Shown here one piece after another: positions 1 to 7,623 of a stretch of DNA of 23,801 nucleotides. Both the position numbers and the translations under genes were made by a program. The stretch is taken from contig CACORA010000029.1 of the NCBI GenBank assembly GCA_902629495.1, forward strand, positions 1 to 23,801, in the 5' to 3' direction. The notes below the pieces were generated by a model. It saw only the letters and a list, made by a program, of their open reading frames with translations. It made no database searches and was not told where the DNA came from. The stretch is from Planctomycetaceae bacterium. Its GTDB lineage: Bacteria > Planctomycetota > Planctomycetia > Pirellulales > UBA1268. The number at the start of each line of letters is the position of its first letter. Position 1 is the stretch's first letter.

Positions 1-924
1 CTTGTCCATGATGTGAAAGCGCACGGGGTTAAGGTGTTGCCAGTTGATATTAATGATAGCCAATGGCATGCAACGCTTGAGAGGTACGGTAGACATGAAA
101 ATCATATCGCTGTCCGGTTGGGATTTGAGCAGATATATGGTCTGGGTGAATCTACTGGAATACGAATAGAAACAGCTCGAATAGATGGTCGTTTTCAATC
201 TGTACGTGAACTTGCTCATCGGGCAGAACTTCATCGCGAAACCTTGTTATGTTTAGCTCGAGCAGGGGCACTTGAATCACTTGGTCTTGAGCGACGAAAA
301 GCGATTTGGGAAGCAATGCAATTGTTTGATCATCCTGGTCGGATGCCTCTTCTTGATCAACTTGGTGAAACAGAAGACGATGATAATGAATCGATGATGT
401 CGTACATAGATGATACGGGCACGCACTCATGCAGTGAGTATCGGTGGGACCATAAGGTTGTTCTGGGTAAGAAATATCTGGAAAAGCAACGTCGCTACCT
501 GCCGTCAATGTCACAGAAAGAACAAGTGATTGCTGATTACCAAACGATGGGACTGTCGTTAGTTGCTCACCCGTTGCAATTTGAGCGGGAACATTGTGAC
601 TCGAAGGGCATTATTCCAATTGCCAAGCTACCAAGGGTAACAGAAGGTAGTGCTGTATGTATTATGGGTATTACAGTTACGAGACAACGGCCAGCTACGG
701 CCAGTGGAATAATTTTCCTGACGATCGAGGATGAGACTGGAACGGCCAATATCGTTGTTCATCCGCGAGTCTGGGGGCGATCAGGTGCTGCTGCCCGTCG
801 AGCTTCTGTTCTTGTTGTTCATGGATGTGCCCAACACCGTGACGGGGTCATACACGTGGTTGCGAGCCGGTTAGAGGCCAATCGTATTCAAGGCTTGCCA
901 AAAATGTCCAGGGATTTTTGCTAG
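1..924 (+). CDS. dnaE2: Error-prone DNA polymerase III alpha-type subunit DnaE2/ImuC, C-terminal part (5' truncated by window edge)
   Basis: This is the last ~307 residues of a C-family DNA polymerase; the frame is open from base 1, so the gene starts outside the window. The visible part begins in the region after the polymerase core (HGVKVLPVDIN, then a helix-hairpin-helix-like stretch with LGFEQIYGLGE). It continues through the conserved linker (VIADYQTMGLSLVAHPL) into a C-terminal OB-fold nucleic-acid-binding domain (about residues 215-290 of the fragment, with RQRPATASGIIFLTIEDETG). The ending SRDFC resembles the SRDFH tail typical of DnaE2 rather than replicative DnaE. In the family, DnaE2 performs translesion synthesis with ImuA and ImuB in the DNA damage response, often under LexA control. 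Those partners, if present, would lie to the left and cannot be seen. The terminal Cys in place of the usual His is a small oddity. Confidence 0.9.
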   Translation, partial: LVHDVKAHGVKVLPVDINDSQWHATLERYGRHENHIAVRLGFEQIYGLGESTGIRIETARIDGRFQSVRELAHRAELHRETLLCLARAGALESLGLERRKAIWEAMQLFDHPGRMPLLDQLGETEDDDNESMMSYIDDTGTHSCSEYRWDHKVVLGKKYLEKQRRYLPSMSQKEQVIADYQTMGLSLVAHPLQFEREHCDSKGIIPIAKLPRVTEGSAVCIMGITVTRQRPATASGIIFLTIEDETGTANIVVHPRVWGRSGAAARRASVLVVHGCAQHRDGVIHVVASRLEANRIQGLPKMSRDFC

Positions 925-940
925 TTCTGATCACTCAGAA
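925..940. other. Perfect 6-bp inverted repeat directly after the dnaE2 stop
   Basis: TTCTGA (925-930) and TCAGAA (935-940) pair across a TCAC tetraloop, starting at the base after the stop codon. The stem is AT-rich and is not followed by a run of T, so it is not a standard intrinsic terminator. It may be a 3'-end processing or stabilising hairpin, or chance. Confidence 0.3.
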
Positions 941-963
941 TAAGTTTGTGAAGCCAGTTCTAA

Positions 964-1006
964 CAGTGTGCATGGACAACAGAATAACTTTGCGTAGAAC
1001 ACACTG
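964..1006 (+). promoter_or_regulatory. Inverted repeat in the purC leader ending at the start codon
   Basis: CAGTGTG (964-970) is perfectly complementary to CACACTG (1000-1006), with 29 bases between. The 3' arm ends one base before the chosen purC ATG at 1008. If transcribed, the stem would place the initiation site at the foot of a 7-bp helix. TGCATG also occurs twice, at 969-974 and 1005-1010. A regulatory role is inference only. Confidence 0.3.
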
Positions 1007-1007
1007 C

Positions 1008-1919
1008 ATGCAAACATCGATTACAGAAACAAATCTGGGCGTCGGTAAACTCTTTCGAGGCAAAGTAAGAGATTGCTATCGATTTGAGGATGCTTCATAC
1101 GGAGAGGTTCTTCTCATTATAAGCACGGATCGAATCAGTGCTTTTGACTGGATCTTGCCATCACCTATTCCAGATAAAGGAAAAGTGCTCACGGGTATTT
1201 CAGCTTTCTGGTTTAAATGGTTGGCTGATAGTCGTGATCCTCTTGAGCATCACCTTATTACAACCAATGTTGACGATATGAACTTGCCGCAATCGATTGA
1301 CCGTGAATCCCTTCGGGGGCGATCAATGCTTGTTCGAGCTAGTAAAGTGATTCCATTCGAGTGTGTTGTGCGTGGTTCACTCGCTGGTTCTGGCTTATCG
1401 GAATACCAAAGAATGGGAACCATATGTGGAGAACGGTTGCCTTCAGGGCTTCGCGCTGGAGATCGATTGCCTTATCCGATTTTTACACCAGCCACAAAAG
1501 CAGAGACTGGACATGACGAAAATGTATCGTTTGCAACCATGTCAGCGGTTCTCGGAAAGGACTTAGCTCAGACATTACGTGAACGGAGTATCGCATTATT
1601 TAATCGTGGTGCGGACTACGCGTTAGATCATGGGATTGTAGTGGCTGATACCAAGTTTGAGTGGGGATTAGCCCCTGACGGAACCATTTTGCTGATTGAT
1701 GAAGTCTTGACTCCAGACAGTTCTCGTTTCTGGCCTTCTTTTGCTGTTGGGCAAGGTCAGGTGCCTGACTCTTTCGATAAACAGTTCGTTCGGGACTGGT
1801 TAGAATCAAGTGGATGGGATAAGAAAAGCCCGCCCCCTGCCCTTCCAGATGACATCGTATTGAAGACTCGGGAGAAATATCTGGAGGCCTACACTGTCTT
1901 GACTGGGGAAAATCTCTAA
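1008..1919 (+). CDS. purC: Phosphoribosylaminoimidazole-succinocarboxamide (SAICAR) synthase
   Basis: The product joins CAIR and L-aspartate using ATP to give SAICAR in de novo purine synthesis, in the cytoplasm. It shows the N-terminal nucleotide-binding GKVRD motif (residues 18-22), STDRISAFD, the segment RGSLAGSGLSEYQ, the first family signature TPATKAETGHDENVS (about 160-174), and the second signature LIDEVLTPDSSRFWP. At 303 residues it matches the long single-domain type of the family. The frame stays open upstream to 918, overlapping the end of dnaE2. I chose ATG 1008 because the protein then begins MQTSITETNLG, a few residues before the conserved core, and the preceding codons look non-coding. 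The Shine-Dalgarno signal is weak. Neighbours are functionally unrelated. Purine-dependent control is possible but not shown. Confidence 0.95.
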   Translation: MQTSITETNLGVGKLFRGKVRDCYRFEDASYGEVLLIISTDRISAFDWILPSPIPDKGKVLTGISAFWFKWLADSRDPLEHHLITTNVDDMNLPQSIDRESLRGRSMLVRASKVIPFECVVRGSLAGSGLSEYQRMGTICGERLPSGLRAGDRLPYPIFTPATKAETGHDENVSFATMSAVLGKDLAQTLRERSIALFNRGADYALDHGIVVADTKFEWGLAPDGTILLIDEVLTPDSSRFWPSFAVGQGQVPDSFDKQFVRDWLESSGWDKKSPPPALPDDIVLKTREKYLEAYTVLTGENL

Positions 1920-2007
1920 ATAGACGGTCTTAACTGCCCTAGGGATCGATCGTTTTCCAAACTAAACTCTACAGAACACTTTTTTCTCTTCCATTTAGAT
2001 ATTTGAC

Positions 2008-3162
2008 ATGCTTCGATACTGGACTGCTGGCGAATCGCATGGCCCTGCTCTCATCGCTCTTGTGGATGGTTTTCCTGCAGGCCTTTCAATTGACAATGAT
2101 GCCATCAACGAAGAACTCCGGCGACGCCAAGGAGGCCATGGTCGTGGCGGACGGCAGCGAATAGAAACAGATTCCGTCACGTTTTTGTCAGGGTTATGGC
2201 GAGGAGTCACTCTTGGAAGTCCTCTTGCTTTAGAAGTTGTTAATCGTGATGCCAAGCTTGAACGGTTGGAAGATGTTGAGCGACCTCGGCCAGGTCATGC
2301 TGATTTAGCTGGTAGCCTAAAGCATCTCGGTGGCGTTCGTGCTGTTCTCGAACGTGCCAGTGCTCGTGAAACGGCGGCTCGTGTGGCTGCGGGTGCCCTC
2401 GCTCGGCAGTTGCTTGCTCGGTTTGGAGTTGAGGTTGTAGGCTGGGTCAGGGAACTTGGTGGGATGGACATTGGAGGCCCTGAGGCTGTTCTGAAAACAT
2501 GTTCACCATCAGAGTTGCGATCTCTTCGTGACTCAAGTGCAGTCTACTCATTGTTTCCAGATCAGGATCATGATGTGACGGCATTTATTGACAAAACTGG
2601 GAAAGAAGGTGATACGCTTGGCGGAGTTGTTGAAGCACAGGTCTTTGGTCTACCCATCGGCCTTGGTACGCATTCGCAATGGGATCGTAAACTCGATGGA
2701 AAAATAGCTCAGGCAGTGATGGCAGTACAGGCCATAAAAGGTGTTGAGATTGGTATGGGTTTTGAGGCCGCTCGTCGACGTGGCTCTGAGGTGCATGATG
2801 CTATCCATTTTGAAGCTGAGAAACGTCAGACATCAACTTTGGGATTCAGTCGTCCAACCAATAATGCTGGAGGCCTTGAAGCAGGCATGACCAATGGACA
2901 GCCTTTGGTTGTGAAGGCTGCCATGAAGCCGATTAGTACACTTCGAAAGCCTTTGGCATCAGTGAATTTGCGTACAAAGGAATCTGAGGATGCAGCCTAT
3001 GAGCGAAGCGACGTATGTGCGGTTAGCGCCTGTAGTGTGATTATAGAAAATGTCGTGGCCTTTGAAGTGGCATCTGCTTTTGTTGACAAGTTAGGTGGCG
3101 ACAGTCTTGAGGAGATGCAGGCCCGTTTGGACCTGTATCACGATTTAGCAAGAACAAAGTGA
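2008..3162 (+). CDS. aroC: Chorismate synthase
   Basis: This enzyme converts 5-enolpyruvylshikimate-3-phosphate to chorismate, the last step of the shikimate pathway, and needs reduced FMN. The 384-residue protein carries the family hallmarks in order: GESHGPAL near residue 8, GRGGRQRIETDSV, RPGHADL, the signature RASARETAARVAAGALA, and the C-terminal NAGGLEAGMTNGQPLVVKAAMKPISTL region. The start at ATG 2008 gives MLRYWTAGESHG, with the usual short distance to the first motif. The length is slightly above the enterobacterial size. It is preceded by an 88-base gap and followed after 33 bases by an unknown membrane protein gene. aroDE and aroK lie about 9 kb downstream, so aromatic biosynthesis genes are present but not one operon. 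Confidence 0.97.
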   Translation: MLRYWTAGESHGPALIALVDGFPAGLSIDNDAINEELRRRQGGHGRGGRQRIETDSVTFLSGLWRGVTLGSPLALEVVNRDAKLERLEDVERPRPGHADLAGSLKHLGGVRAVLERASARETAARVAAGALARQLLARFGVEVVGWVRELGGMDIGGPEAVLKTCSPSELRSLRDSSAVYSLFPDQDHDVTAFIDKTGKEGDTLGGVVEAQVFGLPIGLGTHSQWDRKLDGKIAQAVMAVQAIKGVEIGMGFEAARRRGSEVHDAIHFEAEKRQTSTLGFSRPTNNAGGLEAGMTNGQPLVVKAAMKPISTLRKPLASVNLRTKESEDAAYERSDVCAVSACSVIIENVVAFEVASAFVDKLGGDSLEEMQARLDLYHDLARTK

Positions 3163-3195
3163 TGCCATTCCTGTAGAAGCAAGTAAGGAACAAGG

Positions 3196-4497
3196 ATGTT
3201 CATTGAGCAATCAAAAGCCAAGATTCGTTTTGCGAGGCTGGTTTTTTTGGTGCTTGGAGTCATGCCCGTACTCGTACTGACATGGTGGGCTATAAAAAGA
3301 AATTCGTTGGAGCACCTTGCCTCATTTCGGAGAGAAATTGAACAGCAGCTCGGAGAGCCCCTCGGCATTCAAAAGATTGAGCATGTTCGTCCTGGTGTTG
3401 TGCGATTGTGGGGATGTGAAGTTTTGTCTCCTCGTGGTGATGTCCTTGTTCGGTTGCCAGAAATCGAGGTTGAAACCTCAGCAACTGAGATGCGGATGAC
3501 GATCCCTTCGATGGAGTGTGGTGCAGATGTTATGTCGGTGATGGCATCATTGGGAAAGGCTTGGCTGTTTGAGCCAGTTCGCTTCTCCCGGTCATGGATC
3601 ATTGATGTTCATGCCTTTCGGTGGATGCGTATGGATTCGGATGGGACGTTACCAACCGAGGATTCCACACGGATCTCTTACGAGCCATTTCCGCTAAGAA
3701 TAGAGTGTGTGGCAGCTGGGGGTTCTCGAGCCATCCGATTTCATCGCGTCAGTAGCAATAGTGACGAGGTGCGTGTTATTGCGACTGTTGAGGACGGTAT
3801 GGAATTACATGTACACGGAACGGTGGAAACACCAGTTCCTTGGCATGTCCTCAAGGTGTGTGTTCCGGACCTTGCCGAAGTGATTCGCCTGGGACCAACG
3901 GCTCTGGCGACAGGCGTGCTGAGTGGTCACTATGAGGATGGATCATGGTCAGCCGAAATGACGGGTCGTGTTGAAGGTGTTCAGATGGAGGAACTATCAA
4001 CGTGGAGTCACGATTTGGAGGGTGTTGCGACACTGCAGATTGAAAGACTTCAGTGGCACAAGGGCCGGCTAAAGTCTCTGGCTGCTACGGTGGCTGCAGC
4101 GCATGGGATCCTGTCACAATCGTTGTTAGGAGATCTGGTTACCGCTTTTGGATGTCGAGCAGGTCCGGCATTTCACGCACTGGATGGGAAACAGAGGCGA
4201 GTGTTTGATGACCTAAACATAGATGTGTTTATCGATGAGAACGGCCTCCGTCTCAAGTCGGAAGGAGCATCTGATGGTGTGCTTGTCCGTTGCCAGGGGC
4301 TTTCTTTGTTGCAAGAGCCTCTTGAGGTCGTGCCGTTGGACCGCTTGTCGTGGCTCCTCCGTCCAGCAGGCGGTGTTTTGGAAGTGTCTCATCCGTTGTC
4401 AAGTTCATGGCTTCTTCAGGTGTTGCCAATGGCGGTGGGTGCCAGCCGGGATCGTGAAAATACGGCGACTCGGCCTTTGGTGAATGATCAGGAGTAA
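3196..4497 (+). CDS. Unknown protein with an N-terminal membrane anchor; AsmA-like character possible
   Basis: I do not recognise this 433-residue protein. One hydrophobic segment (about residues 12-32, rich in V, L and F and ending WWAIKR) follows a short basic N-terminus, so it is probably an inner-membrane anchor with the bulk outside the cytoplasm. A helix (HLASFRREIEQQLG) comes next. The rest looks beta-rich, with repeated short strands such as GVVRLWGCEVLS and LPEIEVETS, and the segment from VLSGHYEDGSWSAEMTGRVEGV to AAHGILSQSLLGDL. That pattern resembles AsmA/DUF3971-type envelope proteins, but this is a style match, not an identified domain. AAGGA-like bases lie just upstream of ATG 3196. 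The 33-base gap to aroC suggests co-transcription. Base use is like its neighbours. It is a believable gene because of its length, its start signal and its clean membrane anchor. Confidence 0.75.
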   Translation: MFIEQSKAKIRFARLVFLVLGVMPVLVLTWWAIKRNSLEHLASFRREIEQQLGEPLGIQKIEHVRPGVVRLWGCEVLSPRGDVLVRLPEIEVETSATEMRMTIPSMECGADVMSVMASLGKAWLFEPVRFSRSWIIDVHAFRWMRMDSDGTLPTEDSTRISYEPFPLRIECVAAGGSRAIRFHRVSSNSDEVRVIATVEDGMELHVHGTVETPVPWHVLKVCVPDLAEVIRLGPTALATGVLSGHYEDGSWSAEMTGRVEGVQMEELSTWSHDLEGVATLQIERLQWHKGRLKSLAATVAAAHGILSQSLLGDLVTAFGCRAGPAFHALDGKQRRVFDDLNIDVFIDENGLRLKSEGASDGVLVRCQGLSLLQEPLEVVPLDRLSWLLRPAGGVLEVSHPLSSSWLLQVLPMAVGASRDRENTATRPLVNDQE

Positions 4498-4636
4498 GAG
4501 TGACCTGTTTTTGACAAAAGTTTGAATTGGTGTCGACCAGCCGTGCGCGTGGGAAAGAAGTCTTTCTTTAAAGGCGTTTGAAATGACCGTATTTTCAACG
4601 AGTAGGACGATGTCGTGCTTTAGGTTTTGGTGAAGG

Positions 4637-4669
4637 TTGGCATAAAAACCCTCGTGTATTCCATGCCAA
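4637..4669. other. Stem-loop in the upstream part of the rpsO leader region
   Basis: TTGGCAT (4637-4643) pairs perfectly with ATGCCAA (4663-4669) around a 19-base loop, with one further G-U pair possible outside. No T-run follows, so it does not look like a terminator. Confidence 0.4.
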
Positions 4670-4690
4670 TAGCTCAACATGGGCATATAT

Positions 4691-4707
4691 GTGGAAGTTG
4701 ATTCCAC
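4691..4707. other. Second stem-loop in the rpsO leader region
   Basis: GTGGAA (4691-4696) pairs perfectly with TTCCAC (4702-4707) around the 5-base loop GTTGA, with a further T-G pair outside. It sits 21 bases after the previous stem-loop. Confidence 0.4.
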
Positions 4708-4956
4708 GCAGGGGGCATTCTTGTGCTGGAATAGATTGTTTTTACTTGGAATGTTGCTCACTGTCCTCGTGGGGCGAGTCGCGTGAAGAACCGCCTCTTC
4801 TTCAGTCAATGGCCAGGCTTCTGAAATAAACTTACTGGTCGTTTTTTGCGAGTTCGGCGTGCTCTTTGGTGCTGTTTTCGCGAGGGACTGTTGCAAAGAA
4901 GGGCATGAGCGGTAAACTTCGAACTGTACAAGATGTTATTTCCAAAACAACAAATG

Positions 4957-4974
4957 CCACCCATAGGCGGGTGG
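4957..4974 (+). promoter_or_regulatory. GC-rich hairpin covering the rpsO ribosome-binding site
   Basis: CCACCC (4957-4962) pairs perfectly with GGGTGG (4969-4974) around the loop ATAGGC. The 3' arm and the next base (GGTGGA, 4970-4975) are the best Shine-Dalgarno-like sequence before the rpsO ATG at 4983, with 7 bases between. The closed hairpin would therefore hide the ribosome-binding site. In several bacteria S15 represses its own mRNA by binding structured leaders, although the RNA folds differ between lineages. That this hairpin does so is inference. Confidence 0.5.
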
Positions 4975-4982
4975 AAATCCTG

Positions 4983-5252
4983 ATGTCGCTTACTAAGGAA
5001 CGTAAAGAGGAACTTATCGACGCCTACCGGCGTGGAAAAGCTGATAATGGATCGGCAGAAGTTCAGATCGCCCTTCTCACGGGTCGTATTTCTCATTTGA
5101 CAGATCACTTCAAAAAGCACAGTAAAGACTTTGCCAGTCGGCGAGGTTTGCTAATGATGGTGAGCCGTCGCCGTCGTCTGCTTGACTATCTCAAGAAAGT
5201 TGCACCCCAACGTTATCTTGATGTCATCAAGCGTCTTGAGATTCGTAAATAG
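4983..5252 (+). CDS. rpsO: 30S ribosomal protein S15
   Basis: S15 is a primary binder of 16S rRNA in the platform of the small subunit and helps form contacts with the large subunit. The 89-residue product has the family's standard length and hallmarks: [36 protein letters not shown], and [11 protein letters not shown]. The frame is open upstream, but family similarity begins at [11 protein letters not shown], so ATG 4983 is the start. Its GGTGGA ribosome-binding sequence lies inside a hairpin (4957-4974). It is followed by pnp on the same strand after 191 bases, the pairing seen in many bacteria. Autoregulation by S15 through the leader is plausible from family knowledge. Confidence 0.97.
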   Translation: MSLTKERKEELIDAYRRGKADNGSAEVQIALLTGRISHLTDHFKKHSKDFASRRGLLMMVSRRRRLLDYLKKVAPQRYLDVIKRLEIRK

Positions 5253-5273
5253 AGACTCGTTTCAAGTGGTATT

Positions 5274-5305
5274 TGTTGGTGGGTACACCCTGCACGGAAC
5301 CAACA
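5274..5305. other. Compound stem-loop in the rpsO-pnp gap
   Basis: TGTTGGT (5274-5280) pairs with ACCAACA (5299-5305). Stacked directly inside the 5' arm is a small GGG-TACA-CCC hairpin (5281-5290), leaving TGCACGGA as a bulge. No T-run follows. In Escherichia coli the rpsO-pnp gap holds a terminator and an RNase III-cut hairpin that controls pnp. This structure sits in the equivalent place, but a shared function is only inferred. Confidence 0.4.
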
Positions 5306-5426
5306 TTCTCTGTCAGTAGTTATTGGTTATTTGGAAACGATTTATTTAATTTGCGATCAAATTAGAAGTGGACTTGAAGGTCATCAATATAAGTGAGCCC
5401 AAATTGTAGGGGCTTTGTGTTAAGTG

Positions 5427-5437
5427 AAGGAAGGAAG
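5427..5437 (+). promoter_or_regulatory. Strong Shine-Dalgarno sequence that decides the pnp start
   Basis: AAGGAAGGAAG contains two overlapping AAGGA cores; the second ends 8 bases before GTG 5444. It is one of the clearest ribosome-binding sites in the window and lies inside the longer open frame that begins at GTG 5393. This argues for 5444 over 5393 as the start. Confidence 0.7.
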
Positions 5438-5443
5438 AAACAA

Positions 5444-7579
5444 GTGAAACAGCGAGTTGAAAGAAAAATTGGAGAAAAAATATTTGCAATTGAGACGGGT
5501 TTTCTGGCTAAACAGGCAGCTGGATGTGTTCTTGTTTCTTATGGGGAGACGACTGTTCTTGTTGCGGCTGCAACCGGGGCGCCTCGGGCCGGAATCGACT
5601 TTTTCCCACTTACATGTGACTACCGTGAGCGAACAGCCGCAGCCGGAAAGTTTCCCGGTGGATTTTTGAAGCGAGAAGGTCGTCCGACAATGAAGGAGAC
5701 TCTCACAAGTCGACTCATCGATCGTCCCATCCGTCCTCTTTTTCCGGAAGGATTTTATGACGAAGTTCAGATTCAAGCCTCTGTACTGGCCAGTGACAGA
5801 CAGAATGACCCAGATATTCTTGCAATGAATGGAGCATCTGCCGCTCTCAGTATTTCGTCACTTCCGTTTCAAGGACCACTTGGAAGTGTTCGCTTGGCTC
5901 AAGTGAATGGTCAGTTCATTCCTTTCCCAAATCAGGATCAATTGGAGGAGAGTGATCTTGATTTAGTTGTATCAGGAAGTACTTCGGCAATTCTTATGAT
6001 TGAGGGTTTTGCCCGTGAAATGCCGGAAGAGAGAATGCTTGAAGCCCTTGATGAGGCCCACCGGCACATCCGGGTTCTTTGTGAGATGCAGGAAGAGCTC
6101 GTTGCCAAAGCAGGTAAGCCAAAGAAAGAGTATGAACTTGCGGATTATTCTTCCCTTCGAGAAAAGCTCGTCCGTGATTATCTAGCGGATCTAAAAGTCG
6201 CCAACAGCATTGCAGTGAAACAAGATCGTGGTGAGGCTGTAAAGGAACTCCGAGAAAAGGCGAAGGCTGTAGTTGTGACAGATGAAGTAGCCACAGGTGT
6301 TGATGAATCAGATGTCGTAAGTGAGTCAGACTTTTCGCATGTTTGGCACGGGCTGGAGGAACAGGCCGTGCGCGAATTAATTCTTGAAGGAAAACGACCA
6401 GATGGACGTGATTACACGTCACTTCGGCCCATTGAATGTGAAGTGGATGTACTTCCTTGTGTTCATGGCTCGGCAGTCTTCCAGCGAGGTGAAACACAGG
6501 CGTTGATTACTATCACACTTGGGACGGGAAAGGATGAGCAGCGAGTAGATGGACTGATTGATGAGTATTCAAAAAAGTTCATGCTGGATTACTACTTCCC
6601 TTCTTTTTCAGTTGGTGAAGTTCGCCCCATTCGTGGTCCTGGTCGGCGAGAGATAGGCCATGGTGCTCTTGCTGAACGAAGTGTAAATCCAATTTTGCCG
6701 GAAGCGGATAAGTTTCCTTACACAATACGAGTCATTTCCGACATCCTTGAATCGAATGGTTCAAGTTCGATGGCCTCTGTCTGTGGAGCTACGCTTGGCC
6801 TCATGGCTTCAGGAGTACCGATCACAAATCCTGTTGCTGGAATTTCAGTTGGCTTGGTCAAACAGTCAGAAGATCAATGGGTGTTACTGACAGATATTAT
6901 CGGCGATGAGGATCACTATGGTGATATGGACTTCAAGATCGCTGGTTCTCAAGATGGCATTACTGGTATTCAACTTGACCTCAAGATCAATGGAATCTCT
7001 CCAGAAATTATTAAGGCAACGCTCAAACAATCCCGAGAGGCTAGGTTAGAGATTCTTCGAACTATGCTATCGGCCATACGTCGACCTCGTGAGGAAATCT
7101 CGTCATTGGCTCCACGTCTTCTTCGAACTCACATCAACCCCGAAAAAATAGGTCTCTTGATTGGTCCTGGGGGTAAGACAATCCGTTCGATTCAAGAAAC
7201 AACTGGTGCCAGCATAGAAGTAGAGGATGATGGAACAGTGACTGTTGCCAGTCATGAGTCAGAGGGCGCGATGTCTGCGATGGCTCAGGTCGAGGCGCTC
7301 ACGGCTTCAATTCAAATTGGTCGTATCTATGAAGGACGTGTGACGAGCGTGAAGGACTTTGGCGCCTTTATTGAACTTGTGCCAGGGAAGGATGGGCTTT
7401 GTCACATTAGTGAGCTTTCTAATGAGTATGTTGGCAATGTTGCTGATATATGTCGTGTTGGTGATACAATGCGAGTGAAGGTGATTGCAGTAGATGAGCA
7501 GGATCGGGTGAAGCTCAGTCGGAAAGCTGTTCTTGAGGAGGAGACAGCAGAAGCGACAGAGGAACAGCCGCAGACTTGA
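5444..7579 (+). CDS. pnp: Polyribonucleotide nucleotidyltransferase (PNPase)
   Basis: PNPase degrades RNA 3' to 5' by phosphorolysis, releasing nucleoside diphosphates, and acts in mRNA turnover, often in a degradosome. The 711-residue protein shows the full family order: first RNase PH-like domain (about 5-140, with PGGFLKREGRPTMKETLTSRLIDRPIRPLFP), a helical linker (about 230-300), the second, catalytic RNase PH domain (about 315-540), a KH domain with the GPGGK loop at 574-578, and an S1 RNA-binding domain from about 626 (GRIYEGRVTSVKDFGAFIEL). The active-site pattern GSQDGITGIQLDLK is intact (D504, D512, K514). A frame extension to GTG 5393 exists, but GTG 5444 has a strong ribosome-binding site and gives the family-like start VKQRVERKIG. 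The structured gap after rpsO may serve post-transcriptional control. No truncation is seen. Confidence 0.97.
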   Translation: MKQRVERKIGEKIFAIETGFLAKQAAGCVLVSYGETTVLVAAATGAPRAGIDFFPLTCDYRERTAAAGKFPGGFLKREGRPTMKETLTSRLIDRPIRPLFPEGFYDEVQIQASVLASDRQNDPDILAMNGASAALSISSLPFQGPLGSVRLAQVNGQFIPFPNQDQLEESDLDLVVSGSTSAILMIEGFAREMPEERMLEALDEAHRHIRVLCEMQEELVAKAGKPKKEYELADYSSLREKLVRDYLADLKVANSIAVKQDRGEAVKELREKAKAVVVTDEVATGVDESDVVSESDFSHVWHGLEEQAVRELILEGKRPDGRDYTSLRPIECEVDVLPCVHGSAVFQRGETQALITITLGTGKDEQRVDGLIDEYSKKFMLDYYFPSFSVGEVRPIRGPGRREIGHGALAERSVNPILPEADKFPYTIRVISDILESNGSSSMASVCGATLGLMASGVPITNPVAGISVGLVKQSEDQWVLLTDIIGDEDHYGDMDFKIAGSQDGITGIQLDLKINGISPEIIKATLKQSREARLEILRTMLSAIRRPREEISSLAPRLLRTHINPEKIGLLIGPGGKTIRSIQETTGASIEVEDDGTVTVASHESEGAMSAMAQVEALTASIQIGRIYEGRVTSVKDFGAFIELVPGKDGLCHISELSNEYVGNVADICRVGDTMRVKVIAVDEQDRVKLSRKAVLEEETAEATEEQPQT

Positions 7580-7623
7580 TAATCATGCAGCACTAATTTT
7601 GTCGAACTGAGTGTGGCTTCACC

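Larger units (their letters stand above)
4498..4982 (+). other. 485-base gene-free stretch and presumed rpsO leader region
   Basis: No convincing protein gene was found here on either strand. An open - strand frame covers most of it and runs on into the end of the upstream gene, but its translation has no recognisable or balanced composition. The frame of rpsO is open upstream to about 4866, also without family-like sequence. What is visible is three clean inverted repeats (listed separately) and a TTGACA at 4511 with no matching -10 box at normal spacing. No tRNA-like cloverleaf was noticed. The region could be a long 5' untranslated leader, or hold a small RNA. Confidence 0.5.

Noticed and set aside
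918..1007. Longer purC beginning inside dnaE2
   Set aside because: The extra 30 residues have no family similarity and an unusual composition. ATG 1008 gives a normal length.
1937..1952. Adjacent palindromes CCCTAGGG and GATCGATC after purC
   Set aside because: Short self-complementary words with no loop and only four T after them; too weak for a terminator call and likely chance.
4511..4539. TTGACA as a -35 box for rpsO
   Set aside because: No TATAAT-like sequence is found 16-18 bases downstream.
4405..4896. 163-residue open frame on the - strand covering the gene-free stretch before rpsO
   Set aside because: Its translation has no recognisable family, no ribosome-binding site that stands out, and it overlaps the end of the upstream gene antisense. 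The composition looks like translated non-coding DNA.
4866..4982. In-frame N-terminal extension of S15, including an ATG at 4905
   Set aside because: S15 is very constant at about 89 residues and similarity starts at [11 protein letters not shown]. The extension contains the hairpin and has no family-like sequence.
5393..5443. GTG start at 5393 for PNPase
   Set aside because: It would put the strong AAGGAAGGAAG ribosome-binding site inside the coding region. GTG 5444 has the right spacing and gives the family-like N-terminus.
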